Origin: Anoplopoma fimbria
Taxonomy: Eukaryota > Chordata > Actinopteri > Perciformes > Anoplopomatidae
Reading direction: 5' to 3'
Length of the DNA stretch: 64,000 nucleotides
Assembly (NCBI RefSeq): GCF_027596085.1
Contig: NC_072454.1
Location: forward strand, 21,697,741-21,761,740
Shown: positions 10,480 to 27,544 of the stretch, piece by piece
How the letters are laid out: the number at the start of each line of letters is the position of its first letter
Numbering within the stretch: position 1 is the first letter of the stretch
Translations under genes and position numbers: made by a program
Notes under the pieces: generated by a model
The model's database searches: none
The model's input: only the letters and a program-made list of their open reading frames with translations
Told to the model about the DNA's origin: nothing

Positions 10480-13059
10480 TTATTCTTACACAGAAATTCT
10501 GCAGGTCTGCTTTCCCACACCCTTGACTACAATAGAGAGCCAAAGTCGGCCGTTTTTGACCATTTCTGCAAACCACGGACACATTGAATGTGGATGTTTC
10601 TGCATAAAAATAAAAAAAATCATAAACATGTTTCATATCAGCCTTGTATCATGCTTGCAGAAACCACACAATGCCTCGTGGTTAAAGTTGTTAAAGTTGG
10701 GTTAGGTTTAGGCTACTTGGTTCAGGTTAGAAAAAAGGTCATGGTTTGTGTTCAACTAAAAACAGAACAACGTAAGTCCACGTTTAGTTTTGGTTTCACC
10801 AGGACATGAACATTGATCTCCTGTGTGAAAGTCCCTCCGACCCGCCCAAAGTGTACTTTCTCACTTGTACTCATTATTATACCACGGTACTACCAATAAC
10901 AGCCACTTACTACGTCAATTGCCCTGACCCAATCCAAAAATAAAAGAACACATTTGAGGTTTGCAAAAACATTCAATGCCTGTCAACTTGGCAGCCGAAG
11001 TGTAACCAGTAAGAAAACTTAATTTAAAATTCAGCTGACATTTGTAATACAGCAAATAACAAGATTTTTTTTTTTGTTTATTCAATATTTCAGTTCTAGC
11101 TGCCTTTAACGAACATCACTTGCCTTTAAGTTAAGTTGTTTACTCTGCAGCAATCTCAACTTCTAGAATAGGTATGTTCTCTCTATAGTAGATGTTTGGG
11201 TCCAGTGGATAAACGGGCCTGGCATTGAGCGGTGTGTTTTCTTGTCTGCACATGTCTTTCCTCCTCTGTAGTGTCACTCAGGGTTTGAGAGCTTAGACCG
11301 CCGCCTTGCCCTCTCATCCCTGATACCTGTGTGTCGGGTGACATCATCCATGTCAGAAGGTGCTGCTACATCATGAAGCACAAAGCTGCTGTCGAGCGTC
11401 TGCCCCATAAAAAAACATGCCTCACCGTTCACCCACACACTTCAAACGAGTCTTTGTTTTTTAAAGCAGCTGCATCTGCTCTGCCTCTCTTTAGTTTCTC
11501 TCTTTCATGGAATATTGTCGAGCACACTATGCTAACCTTGTACCATCTTCTTTTTAGTTTAGTGGCAGCCATGAGTCTAAAATATAATTGCACATTTAAT
11601 GTGTTAGTTTCTGATTGGTCTTTTTACTGCAGAATAAATGTAATTATACTGAGAATCTGCAGAAACGACAATATGAATGTGATTTCCAGCCTACTGGGTT
11701 GACACAAACATATACATGTCCACAGACAGGACAGTCTGTGGCCCAGCAAAGTATCCAACCAATTAAAACCACCCACCTGTTGAGGCTGCTGCTACTGTTG
11801 TGGTCCTTGATCATTTTTTTGTAGGCAATCCCGGAAATGCTAACCACGGAGCCGGGACCTCTTAGCTGGCCCAGTTCCTGCAGTGGAAATAATCTGGTAG
11901 ATGCTGAATCTCATCAGAGATCCACAAAAAGGTTGTCAATTGGAGAAAAGTAACACCTTGGGGAAACACACACATGTCCTGACTCCTAAGGAAACGGAAT
12001 GCATTCACTTGAGAAAATAAATTGGCCTATTTTTCTGAATTACCAAGATTATAATCTTAAAGTTTTCATGGAAAAAACTACTTTGCCAGGAGGAGAGCGG
12101 ACGGCTCCGGAGGCATACCTTCAGTTAGCTGTAGCAACATGGGTTCAGCCAATCGTGAACCCTAGCACTGGAGTCAAAGCGGACTGGTGGCCACTGCGGC
12201 TCTGGGTCTAACCTGTGTAACCTTGCTGATCCGGCGGATAGTCGGTGTGGTCCGGATCAGACCACCGGCGTGAAGTGAAGATCCCCCCCCCCCCCCAGAC
12301 AGAAACCTTGAGGTCCCTGCTATACCACAAACAAAATCTACAGGATTTACAGATTGTCAGATTGATCAATGAGTTTTTCCAAGGGTTACTCAGTGGAAGC
12401 AGCAACAGGGAGATGTTTGGCGGCCATACTGACGCTTAAATCCAACCGGGGTCCTTTACAGCTAATATAAAACATGTGAATCCAGGTTGCCATTAACTGA
12501 CTACAGGTACACAAAAAGGAAGGACAGCACTGTATGCTCATTTTATCTTATTGAACATTTGCTATTTACATCTATAAAATCCTATTTTATCCTTTACAGA
12601 GAATTGTAATGATACGCATTATGCCAGTAACGCCATTTGCTGAGATCTTGTTTCAGGTGATAACAATTTAATCTGCCAAAAACTGTTCAAAGAATGGTTT
12701 TACATTTTACTAAAACCCTCTATTTGTTTCTTTCCAAGAGTGAGATGTTCACTGAGATAGCTGAACAACATGTCGAATGAGAAACAACACAAAGCTGCAT
12801 TCAACTTCCCAAAATTTTGCAGTTACAGAATGGATACCATCGTGCCTGTACAGAGACAAAACAAAGTCTTTGCCTACTGACTTTATGCAACAAAGACGTT
12901 GCACAGAAGTGCTGGGCGGAGGAATGAACTGTTTTATACCAAGAAATAGTTCCAACATAACTAACTCCAAAACTACAAACTGTGGTTTGCATATCTGTTT
13001 GTGTGTTAAACAGTTAATCAATGAGCTTAAGAGCTGTTGGAATGTGTTCTTTAGCTTAC

Positions 13060-13420
13060 TATAATATCATATAAACTTTTTGACATGTTATACTATTACT
13101 TTTTTATGACTTTTTCGACATACTATACTATGACTTTTATAATACTTTTTTAGACATACTACACTTTGAGTTTTGGGGGGCTGTTTTCGACTCTTACATT
13201 GTCTTTTTTGACTTTTTTTTTTTTTACATACATTGACTATATACAATGACTCTTAAAACTTTTTTCATACTATACTATGATGTTTATAAGACTTTTTAGA
13301 CATACTATACTATGAACTTTTCAGCGTGCGACACTATGCCACAGGCTAGCCGTTTCCACCTGCTTCCAGTCTTTGTGCTAAGCTAGGCTAACCTTTATTC
13401 TGATTCAAGCTCTGTGCTTA
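13060..13420. repeat. Degenerate tandem repeat and adjoining dispersed repeat
   Basis: From 13060 to 13320 variants of GACATACTATACTATGACTTTT recur several times at irregular spacing. The next 100 bp (GCCACAGGCTAGCCGTTTCC, TTTGTGCTAAGCTAGGCTAAC) is a phrase that I recognise from many fish repeats. No coding content is seen. Confidence 0.7.
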
Positions 13421-14949
13421 ACACACAGGCACGAATTTGACATCCATCTTTTTATCACATTCAAGCAGTTTTCCCAGAATGCTGAAGACATTATTTCCAT
13501 GTTCTCCTGTCCAGCCAAAAACTGTTAACAGCATTAAGGAGGGTCAATGTTTTTGGTCAGTCACTCGGTTGACACCTCACCTGAGCCTTCGGTGGGAACC
13601 TCCACGGGTATCCACTCCAAGCATCACTCCAGCTAGCCTAAACAAACACAGAGCGACCACTGAAGGCACCTGTCACACATGGAAATCCACCATCCTCATG
13701 ACTCATTCCCATTCACACAATGGCTAACCTGTAATTTACCCCCGGCACTTAACAGGACCGCCACCGTAACACGAGGAGATGCAAAGAATCGACCGCTGTT
13801 TTCTTTGGCCAAGTTCACTGGAGCTGAATGGAGCGGACCGGGTCTCTTTTCACTGGATGCAAGGCTTGCTTCCTCCAGCTCAGAGGCCTTTACTGGCCAG
13901 CTACCCGCTGCAGAGGTTGTGGCAGAGACGGTGGGGGGGGGATCGGATATCAGAAGCAAACATTCACTGCTCAGGTGTTTCTGGAGACATTATTGGATTC
14001 AACGTGTTGGTTCAAGGAGCAGACTGTCTTTCCTATGAACTGAGGAGCTTCAACTTGGCTTCAAAGGGGGGGCCACACTTCTACTTGGAGAGTCCTACTG
14101 AAGACATATGTGTACCAATGAGGCCATCTGGTGTTCACACGGTGAAGTTCACATGTTGATCACGTCAGCAGAATGATAGACATGAAAACACTCTATAACT
14201 TTAGATTATAACACTGTTTTTTGTGTGCATTGACTGGTTCAACCCATTTAATCCCTATCTTAATAATATTGCTGTTGATGTGAGAAAACTCTAACAAGGG
14301 AGCTGCATATTAAAATTAATTTTAACATTGGAAATAACTGAAAGCTACTTCATGCTTCTGTCATGTGAGTCCATAAACGTGTCATTTTATACAACTATGT
14401 ATCACTAAAGCACTATTTCATAGGTGCGATCGATTTTGTCACATGTGATGTATTGCATTCTTTTGTTTTTCAGATATTACACGTAAGTGAAAAATCCCTG
14501 AATGAGTATCAATCCGCCGCTGAAAATAGTCCCAAACAAATGCTCTATGTCCTTCTGTTTGAGTAACGTTTGTTTAAAGCTACAGTGACCAGCTGTTTTA
14601 GGGAATTACTAAACTTCTTTCTCTTTAAATGTAAAAATATATTTGTTAGGTGTTTAAAAACTGTGGATTGACTGATTATGTGTCTCTTTTCTTTCTTTTA
14701 CCAGGGAAAATATCTTTATGTATGCAACCACCGCTGAAGTGGAATATGAACAAACTGCCACACATGGGTGTGTTTAGCCGCACCTTCTGTCACATCAAGA
14801 ATACACACTCATATCATCTAAAATACCTTTATAAGATATATCAACTGTATCTGTGCCACCCTCCCAACCCACACCCCCCAGACACAGCTTCCCCAGCCTC
14901 CCATACCAAACCCTCCCAGCTCTTATACCCCTCACCTGTCAGTCATTCC

Positions 14950-15500
14950 CGGGTCCCTGGTGCTCATGGGACCACAGGCCTGTCGGACCTCCAGCAGCCC
15001 CTCAAAGAAATATCCTCCCTCCCGTAGCCCTCCCCTACCTCACCCCCCATCCCTCTCGGGCCCTGCCAAACAAAAATAAAGTCACATTGAAGAGAGAGTG
15101 TCCGGGGCTCCTGCTTTGCAGATCAGTCAGTGGATACCTGATTGTCACTCACGGGGTCGGGCCCTTAATCCTATTGTCTCTCCGACAGGATTACTCTCTT
15201 GTGGTCCTTCTCTCCCTGTGGCTGCGCGCGGGAGAAAGGCCAGATTAAGGGGATTAGCGCGTATCCTCCTGACTTGTCAAACTGGGATGTAAGGAACCAT
15301 TGACTTTCTTGGGGGACCCTGAATGAGCGGAGGGCAGAGAGGTGCCTAAAAGAAGAGGTCATGAAAGGCAGCGAACAAGCCCAAATTCCCCGATAGGACA
15401 ATGTGATTTGTTTGCTTTTGTTCCTTCGAACTGGGCCGAAAAAGTTCAAAGGAGAAGAGAGCGCCGAGCCAAAGAGATGGAAGGGAAGAGGAAGAGAGAG
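14950..15500. promoter_or_regulatory. GC-richer island, candidate conserved non-coding element
   Basis: About 500 bp without recognisable repeats or codons, distinctly richer in GC than its flanks. It has clustered TAATCC/GGATTA sites (CTTAATCC at 15166, AGGATTAC near 15187, GGGGATTAGC at 15249). Bicoid-type (K50) homeodomain factors such as Otx bind such sites. Reading frames through it show no family resemblance. The regulatory role is inference; an unannotated short exon is not excluded. Confidence 0.3.
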
Positions 15501-16479
15501 GAGGGGAAGTTAACTCGGCCGATTTCATATCACTACAAAGAAATTCATGACAGTTAACATAACTCTGATCTACGGGACTATTAAAGTGGCCGACTTGTGG
15601 AGAGTAATAACGGGAGGGGTCAAAACTCCAGTGACAAGTTGATTATAAAGAACATAGCAGTGTAAAGGCACCTGAGTTATACTCCAATTTTAAGGGTGCA
15701 ACGTATTAAATCTGACCAGAATTACGTTTTAATTATTTAAAAAATGAACTTACATTATCAACAGAATGTGAAGAGGTTACAGTGTTGATGTCATGTCAAA
15801 GACGTCTATGTATTGTGTAGCAGAGATACCAATACCAGCTAGCTCAGGCCCAATCCTGTCTTCTAATACCACTTGTAGCTTCCAGAGGTCATAGTGAGGC
15901 ACTGTAGCGTCCAGTCTGTCCTCAGTCCAACATGAGAGGATGAAGATGTAGAGCTCCCTCCACCAGGAGGATGCTTTTGCCGGCAGTAGAGCAAGAGACT
16001 ATGCCGGGAGACAGTACCCCCACTGAGCTGTAAACAGTTAGCTCAGATTTGGCCAGTGAAAACGCTAGCACCGGGGGTCTGATCCATGGAGGTCTGATTT
16101 CAGGGAACATGAATCAGCAAACTTTTTGTCACTGCCATTACACAGGTTAGCCACATGTGAGGATTATAAAATAGTTGTGTTATTTTCACCAGCTCAGAAT
16201 TTGTTTTCTCATAATCTCGTTAATTTAAAAAAAGATTTTTGTTTTTCATTTAATAGTTTCATCTCATAATCCTGAGATAGTAATCTTGAGCTAAGGTAGC
16301 TTGTAATGCAATCATTCATATTTTCTCTGTTTTCCTGCAACAAAATTATTATTCTAAAAAAAGTTTAAAAAATATGGTCTTGTTTTTCTGGATAACTAGA
16401 TACCTAAAACTCACAAGAGAGGCTTGTTTACTTGAGAACTTGATTAAATGAAAACATGTCCTGCCTGTTTGATATGTAA

Positions 16480-16580
16480 TATACTACTGATGATATGTAA
16501 TATACTACTGATTGTAAGTCGCTTTGGATAAAAGCGTCTGCTAAATGACTGTAATGTAATGTAATGTAATGTAATGTAAT
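16480..16580. repeat. Retroposon tail with (AATGT)n
   Basis: Contains TCGCTTTGGATAAAAGCGTC followed by TGCTAAATGACTG and about six TGTAA/AATGT units, the usual 3' tail and short tandem end of a fish retroposon. A direct 20-bp duplication (TGATATGTAATATACTACTG) precedes it. Confidence 0.75.
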
Positions 16581-16930
16581 GTTTAGTTTAATCCATGTTT
16601 ATATTGTTTTGGGGGTTTGAGAGAATAGGAGACTTCTGTCTTTAAATGGTATGATATTATTATTTCTAAGACGTTGTACGGGCACCTCAGGACTGATTGT
16701 CCAGATGTAGAGCCCATTCTGATCTGCTGGACATTGCAATGTTTCTACGGGATCAGTTAAACCGATTCACGGATAAGATGCATGAATGCATCTGAAATGC
16801 ATTCATGCTGGCTAAGTGGTGACTCAGCTTCAGTTGCACTCATGTCATTTATAAGCATCTCAAATGCTGGATTCAACTAAACAGGTAAGACATGTTTGTT
16901 TCCATGAAATCGACCTCTGAAGTAAAATGC

Positions 16931-17085
16931 AGTGGTGGAAGAACTACTCAGATATTTTTCTTAAGTACAGAAATAGCACAATATAGAAACACTCTGTTTC
17001 AAGTAAAAGTCCTGCATTCAAGGTCTTGCTTAAAGGAGCAGTGTGTAGCATTTAGTGGGATCTATTTGTAGAAAAGGAGCATAAT
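16931..17085. repeat. Dispersed teleost repeat
   Basis: Begins with CAGTGGTGGAAGAACTACTC and continues through TTCAAGTAAAAGTCCTGCAT, phrases familiar from a widespread fish repeat. A second common phrase (AAAGGAGCAGTGTGTAGCAT) follows. Confidence 0.6.
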
Positions 17086-17529
17086 ATTATAATATAAGTC
17101 TTCTTTAGTGTACAATAGTCTGGGGAAAAAACGTGTTTTTGATACCTTAGGACAAGCTCTTATATATTCTTCAGGAGCGGTGCTTCTTCACGTAGTACAC
17201 ACTGAACATTTAAGTCAAAATCTTTAACCATTTGCATCAAAATATAAACTACTCAAAGTACCAGAAGTATTCTTGCAGGACTTTGGGGTGTATCGTTAAT
17301 TCAGATTAACACAGCAGATTTTACCCCATGCAAACTTTTCTCAGACTTACTGAGATGATTACCTTGTTCATCAGAAAAACAGGGCAAATATTTCTTTCCT
17401 TATGCAACTTGAATGCAACACTTCCGTATTTGAAAAGACTGTTGAATGCTGGTGCTGAGGTTAAATTGCCCCCGCCTGCCTGGTGACAGATGACGCGCCA
17501 GTCAAAGCACCGTTTCAGAGTGACAACAG

Positions 17530-17723
17530 AAACAGCCAATCGCCGTCCATAGAAACCGGCTACGTCGAAGAATGGACCAATGGCTGAGAGCGAGAGCAGT
17601 CTGATTGTTGAGGCTTAGCCGGACTTGTTTTGTTTCGGTTAGCCACCGAGACTGACTATTTGTGAACAATGCAACTGTTACTATACAGTATAGTGTTTAA
17701 GATATACTAGTATCTAATATTTT
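17530..17723 (+). promoter_or_regulatory. Probable promoter and 5' UTR of the wbp1l-like gene
   Basis: Two CCAAT boxes (17536-17540 and 17577-17581) and a few CpGs lie 140-190 bp before the first ATG. No TATA box sits at a convincing distance. The transcription start is not determinable. Confidence 0.45.
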
Positions 17724-22781
<5,058 letters not shown>

Positions 22782-24168
22782 TCCACAAGAATGTCTTTAA
22801 TATCTGCAGTAAACTCTGCAGCGGTCTCTGATGACAATGTTCACCTTTGGTGCTCAGGGGTTTGGTCTGTTTCACTAACACCAGTGTGTGTGTGTGACAG
22901 GCCTGGACAGAAATGAAAGATATGAGTACATATTTTGACACTTTCTAAAATGTAAAGCTACATTATGCAACTTCTGGTCTGAATCAAAGTACGTTTTTAG
23001 CGAGGCTCTGCTCCTCCTCCTCCTCCTCCTCCTCATTTTGACAGTTTACGTTTGGACAGTTGCTCATGTTGACGAGCCTTGAAATGTTCTCCTTCCAGGA
23101 AGCAGCACTGATGTCCATGTTTTTTATACTCAAATGGTTCTTTTAGCTTTGCTCAACGGTTCTTTGAGTCCTGAAGGGGCTGTTGTTAAATTTGACCGTC
23201 TTAGAGTGGTAACTATGTAATGTAAACCAGCTCAAACGGTTTGTTTTGATTCTGGCTCATACGCAGAAACTGATATATCAGCTATAAACCCTACTATTAA
23301 TTAACTGTAACTGTTATCTGTTTAATATCTCAGGTTGTAGTAGGGCATGTAGGGCATTGTAGTTCTTCAGCCCCAAATTATGATGAAGTACCTCAAGTTG
23401 TCAGGTATTTTTCGGCATATTTTTTTTTTTGTGTGCCAAAAACAGACAATCATTTCTGGTTATAGTATCCATAACGGTTTCCGGACAGGTTTTCCACAAA
23501 AATGACTGTAAAATGATATATGTCATTATCATGATCTAAAATTACACGTGGGTTTTATCCAGTTTTCCCACCTCCTTACTTCACGGTGGTTTGGAACAAG
23601 TTTTGAAGTTGGTAAATTCGGCTCTGTGCTACGTTTGGTTTTCAATTGACTGACCTATAAAACAACTTTATTTGTTGGACTCTGTCGCAGACACATTCTG
23701 AATCTATAATTACACAACACTTTGTTGAGTCCTGCTTAATATACATAAGCATTGCCATAAAGATGTCACATACAGAGACAGCATTCAGGTTCAGAGGACC
23801 ATGTGACTGAGCGGATGACTACAGCTATGAGCTACAGCCTCCAAACTTGTGTTAGCTCATTATAAGATGCATATTGTAGCTTTAGAGGAAGGTTGTCACA
23901 TGATTGGAGGTTTGGCAAAAATGTTTGTTTATTTCATTTTGATGCTGAGACCTTTTTTGAACGAGTGAGCAGTAAATGAGCTAAATGTTGCAGGACTGGG
24001 TCAGAATTTAAAGGGATCTCATTTTGAATTGTTCTCCGTGAATGACAAACTACAGCATCATGACCTGCCTTCAGTTAAGCCAGTGTCCGTCTTCATTTGC
24101 ACCGATGCAAAAATATCACGAGTTATTGTAAATTATCCATCCAGAAAATGTCTTCAAAGAAAAATCTG

Positions 24169-24200
<32 letters not shown>

Positions 24201-25050
24201 CAGATATATATATATTTTTTTTCCTATCCATCAGTTAGAGCTAAACGTTAAAGGCTGTGTCGTCTTTGAGGAGGGTCGTTGAGAGACCTGATGTTTGATT
24301 TTTAATCAGTTTGCCATCATTTGGAAAATGCACATGATACAACGTGCCTTCATGTTTATACTCCACACAGGATGGGTTCTTCAGTAAATGATCAGTTTGC
24401 TGGTGTTCTGTGAGGTGCCATAGTGCCATAATGTGTAGCCTTATATAGCCTTTAAGTAGCGAGTATTTAGGTGAACTTGATCACAGCTCTAGAGTCTCTG
24501 ACTTAGAGTTAACTTCAGTGTACCCGGTGATACATTCATCCTCCTTTAATTCATGTTGTGTAGTGCAGGATTTGTGTTCACAAACCATCACCAAACTCTG
24601 AGATATGCAAAGAAGAATATCTAAACATGATACTGTAAGTGTGTTTATTCTGCAAAAGCGCGCACACACAGGTTTGTGTTGGTAGTGTGTTGATCCACGA
24701 GCATGTGTGTGCGTATACAAAGGGAATGACTGAAACACTCCATGTATGAAACGTGTCCTTAGGGTGCATTGAGGGGTCTTTTCTCCAACAGAGTCAGTTC
24801 AGCACTTTTCCACATCTACAGCATAGAATAGTGGTCTACAGCACCCGGTGCTACACTCTGTGTTTATATATGCTCTTTATAACCTGCTAAATGAAATTCT
24901 ATTTTTCTGTTGCATTTTTGTACAAAATATGGTTATTAAACGTTATGGAGAACACATGGCTACTATTCTTTATTTTATAGACATAAGATGTTTTAAAACA
25001 TTTGGTATTTATTTGTTTTCGAGGCAAAGTAAAGAACTAAACACTATATG
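22782..25050. other. 3' flank of the wbp1l-like gene, no gene seen
   Basis: Includes the likely 3' UTR, a CTC trinucleotide run near 23010, a poly-T tract (about 24172-24200) and AT-rich sequence. An ATTAAA lies near 24935, but I cannot assign it as the poly(A) site. No exon-like sequence is recognisable. Confidence 0.5.
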
Positions 25051-25059
25051 TATAAATAC

Positions 25060-25705
25060 TATACACTGTATGTATATATATATACACACACACTGTATAC
25101 TGTATCTATACTGTATGTACATATACTATACACACTGTATACTGTATCTATACTGTATGTACATATACTATACACACTATGTATATATACTATACACACT
25201 GTATACTGTATGTCTATATACTATACACACTGTATATATACTATACACACTGTATACTGTATGTATATATACTATACACACTATAGTGTATATAAACTAT
25301 ACACACTATACTGTATGTACACTATGTACATAAACTATACACACTATACTGTATGTATATATACTATGCACACTGTATACTGTATATAAACTATACACAC
25401 TGTATACTGTATGTATATATACTATACACACTGTATAAGGGTCTGAATACTTATGACCATGTGATATTTCAGTTTTTCTTTTTTAATAAATTTGCAAAAA
25501 TTTCTACATTTCTGTTTTTTTCTGTCAAGATGGGTTGCTGAGTGTACATTAATGCGAAAAAAATGAACTTTTTCGATTTTAGCAAATGGCTGCAATGAAA
25601 CAAAGAGTGAAAAATTTAAAGGGGTCTGAATACTTTCCACACCACTGTATTTACACTATACACAGTGTATACTGTGTATTGTATATATACTATGTAATGA
25701 TGGCC
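25060..25705. repeat. AT-rich minisatellite (TATACTGTATGTATATATACTATACACAC-like units)
   Basis: Variable units of about 25-30 bp built from ACACACTGTATACTGTATGT and TATATACTATAC. The array resumes after an inserted Tc1 end (25656-25705). Units are self-complementary in part (GTATAC, TATATA), so cruciform or slipped structures are likely. Confidence 0.9.
25438..25652 (+). mobile_element. 3' end fragment of a Tc1-like element inside the minisatellite
   Basis: Closely matches 7152-7365 of the fuller Tc1 element (GGGTCTGAATACTTATGACC through GAATACTTTCCACACCACTG, then TA). It has no 5' part. It is embedded between minisatellite units. Confidence 0.92.
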
Positions 25706-26289
25706 CAAGTCTATCTTGATGTCAACAGTTGTGAATGGGGAACAAGTTCATGTTTACTTTCCATTGTATATTGAAAGTGTTGTACTAAATGTTATCAGTG
25801 GCCTCTAATGTTAACATGGCTATGAATTATTGTTACTATTATTTGTATTTTCCCCACTTGTATAAAATGGGGCAATGTAGAAGTGACGTAAGGGAGAGAA
25901 TGGAGCTCCTGGCCATTGTATAGCAAAGGATCGGAACCAAACTTTGGGGATTATACATCAGGAAACTTCACTGGACTACTGCAAGAAAAGACCCACCAGC
26001 TAAACGGACTGTGGTGAGTTGGGGTGGGTTCTACAGATAATTGAAAAGCGGCGTCTCGCCAAATAAATACAGCATGCTGTGTTTTAAAATAAAAATATTT
26101 TTTACACTTGGAATCTGTGTGACATCATGTAGAAAGCACTGAAGGTCACTTACAGTTGGATCCTCACTGATCCTGATGTGAGGAGCTTAAATCATTAAAG
26201 AAGTAACCGGTGCTGTGCTACGTGCATAAAATGTGCACAGTATCTCTTTCAATTCGAAGACGCACCTATCGATCGTGCTGCTGTGTGAT

Positions 26290-27000
26290 GCTATGATTCA
26301 GTGTGTAACATGTCGGATTAGTGAGTCATTACCAATACAGTCACATCACTAGGCCTCAATGTAATCCCTGTTTCTACTGATGTTCTGTTTGTTCCCTGCT
26401 GCTGTTTATATGCAGCCTCATAATGTCCATTAACTTCTTGTCTTACAACAGTAGAGTCCATTTGTGCGTCTCCAGATTGCTGTGCCACGTCCATACTTAA
26501 AGTGCAACATTTGGAGGGAACTTCATTCATAATTCATTTAATAACTTTAAGGCAGATGAAGGCGGGAGGAGAGGACGAGTGAACGAGAGAGTTCATTATG
26601 AACACTATTTGTAGAAGCTGCTCTCCTTCAGGACGTCCTGATTGAGAGCAGATACAAACCTAACGTGATGAAGGATTTCAGTGGAAGAACCCTTTAATGA
26701 CCTACTAACATTCATATCTGCAGACCTGATGGCTCGATGTAAAACTAGAGACTGGTGATTCTTTTTAATGATCTACTTAATTCACTTTCTAAAGACTATC
26801 ATTGATTATTACAGAACCAGCTCCTGTTGTTAACTAGAACCTTTAGATACAATTTAAAACATCTTTATGACATATCATTGATGGTTTTATTGATCAGCCT
26901 TAGTGTTGTTAATATCATAACTTAAAAAGATACCAGTACTTCTAGGTTATAGCCAGAATAATGTCATACAGTTGTATTTATAATGTAAATATATATTCAG
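26290..27000. repeat. Left copy of a diverged segmental duplication
   Basis: Shares long collinear stretches with 31800-33240, for example CAGACCTGATGGCTCG, TTTTAATGATCTACTTAATTC and GACATATCATTGATGGTTTT. The spacing between copies grows from about 5.5 to 6.2 kb along the segment, so deletions have occurred mainly in this copy. Confidence 0.85.
26605..26640 (-). pseudogene. Terminal-exon remnant, left copy
   Basis: Encodes DVLKESSFYK then TAG on the minus strand, matching the end of the 32500-32550 exon (DILEEASFFK, stop). The upstream half of the exon and its acceptor are missing by a deletion at 26641. Amino-acid similarity with mainly conservative changes suggests that it was coding when duplicated. 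Confidence 0.5.
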
Positions 27001-27119
27001 AGTCAGACACAGTGAATTTTGATTTGACTGTTTATTTTATTTAGAGTGCGTTTTTTATTTTTTTCTATTTGTATTATTTTCTTTGGATTTTTTTTCTTTT
27101 AATTAATGTTTTGATTTCC

Positions 27120-27297
27120 TTTGGATAATTTAAAGTTTCCAATCTGCCTGAAGTGCATATCTTTGGATTGTGGGAGGAAACCTGAGCACCAGGAGGAAAC
27201 CCACGCAGACACAGGGAGAATATACAAACTCCACACAGACAGACAGGTGGAGGTGTCTCTGTGAGGCTGCAGTGCTAATCACTCAGCCACTGTGCCG
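27120..27297 (-). mobile_element. SINE-like retroposon
   Basis: On the minus strand it begins GGCGGCACAGTGGCTGAGTG and contains TAGCACTGCAGCCTCACAG, GTGTGGAGTTTGTATATTCTC and GTTTCCTCCCACAATCCAAAG, a very common fish SINE-type repeat. It abuts a coding-looking exon fragment. Confidence 0.8.
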
Positions 27298-27347
27298 CCC
27301 TCCATCAGCTCCCGGTAGATCTGGAAGTCTGTGAAGTCCACCAGGGC
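27298..27347 (-). pseudogene. Exon fragment interrupted by the SINE
   Basis: Minus-strand acceptor GGTTTTCTCCAG is followed by an open frame reading ALVDFTDFQIYRELMEG, which then runs straight into the SINE with no donor. The sequence is protein-like, but I do not recognise the family. It may belong to the same ancestral gene as the terminal-exon copies at 26605 and 32500. Confidence 0.4.
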
Positions 27348-27544
27348 CTGGAGAAAACCACAGAGAACATGTCTGGTATGAATATATCATACAGCACCAA
27401 AGCTCTATTAAAAATATTTACATTCAGAAGAGAATCAGAGCTTCAAACAGTTCACACCTCAGATATTATTCTAACATGTTCTACCACAAAGATATTTAAC
27501 ATCATGTGTGTCTCACCTCTGTGTCTTTGGTCACATGTCGTGCA

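Noticed and set aside
13679..14159. Overlapping plus-strand frames of 119 and 126 codons
   Set aside because: Open in several frames at once, unlike coding sequence, and no recognisable motif.
25048..25541. Tyr/Thr/Ile-rich frames of more than 100 codons
   Set aside because: Translation of the AT-rich minisatellite.
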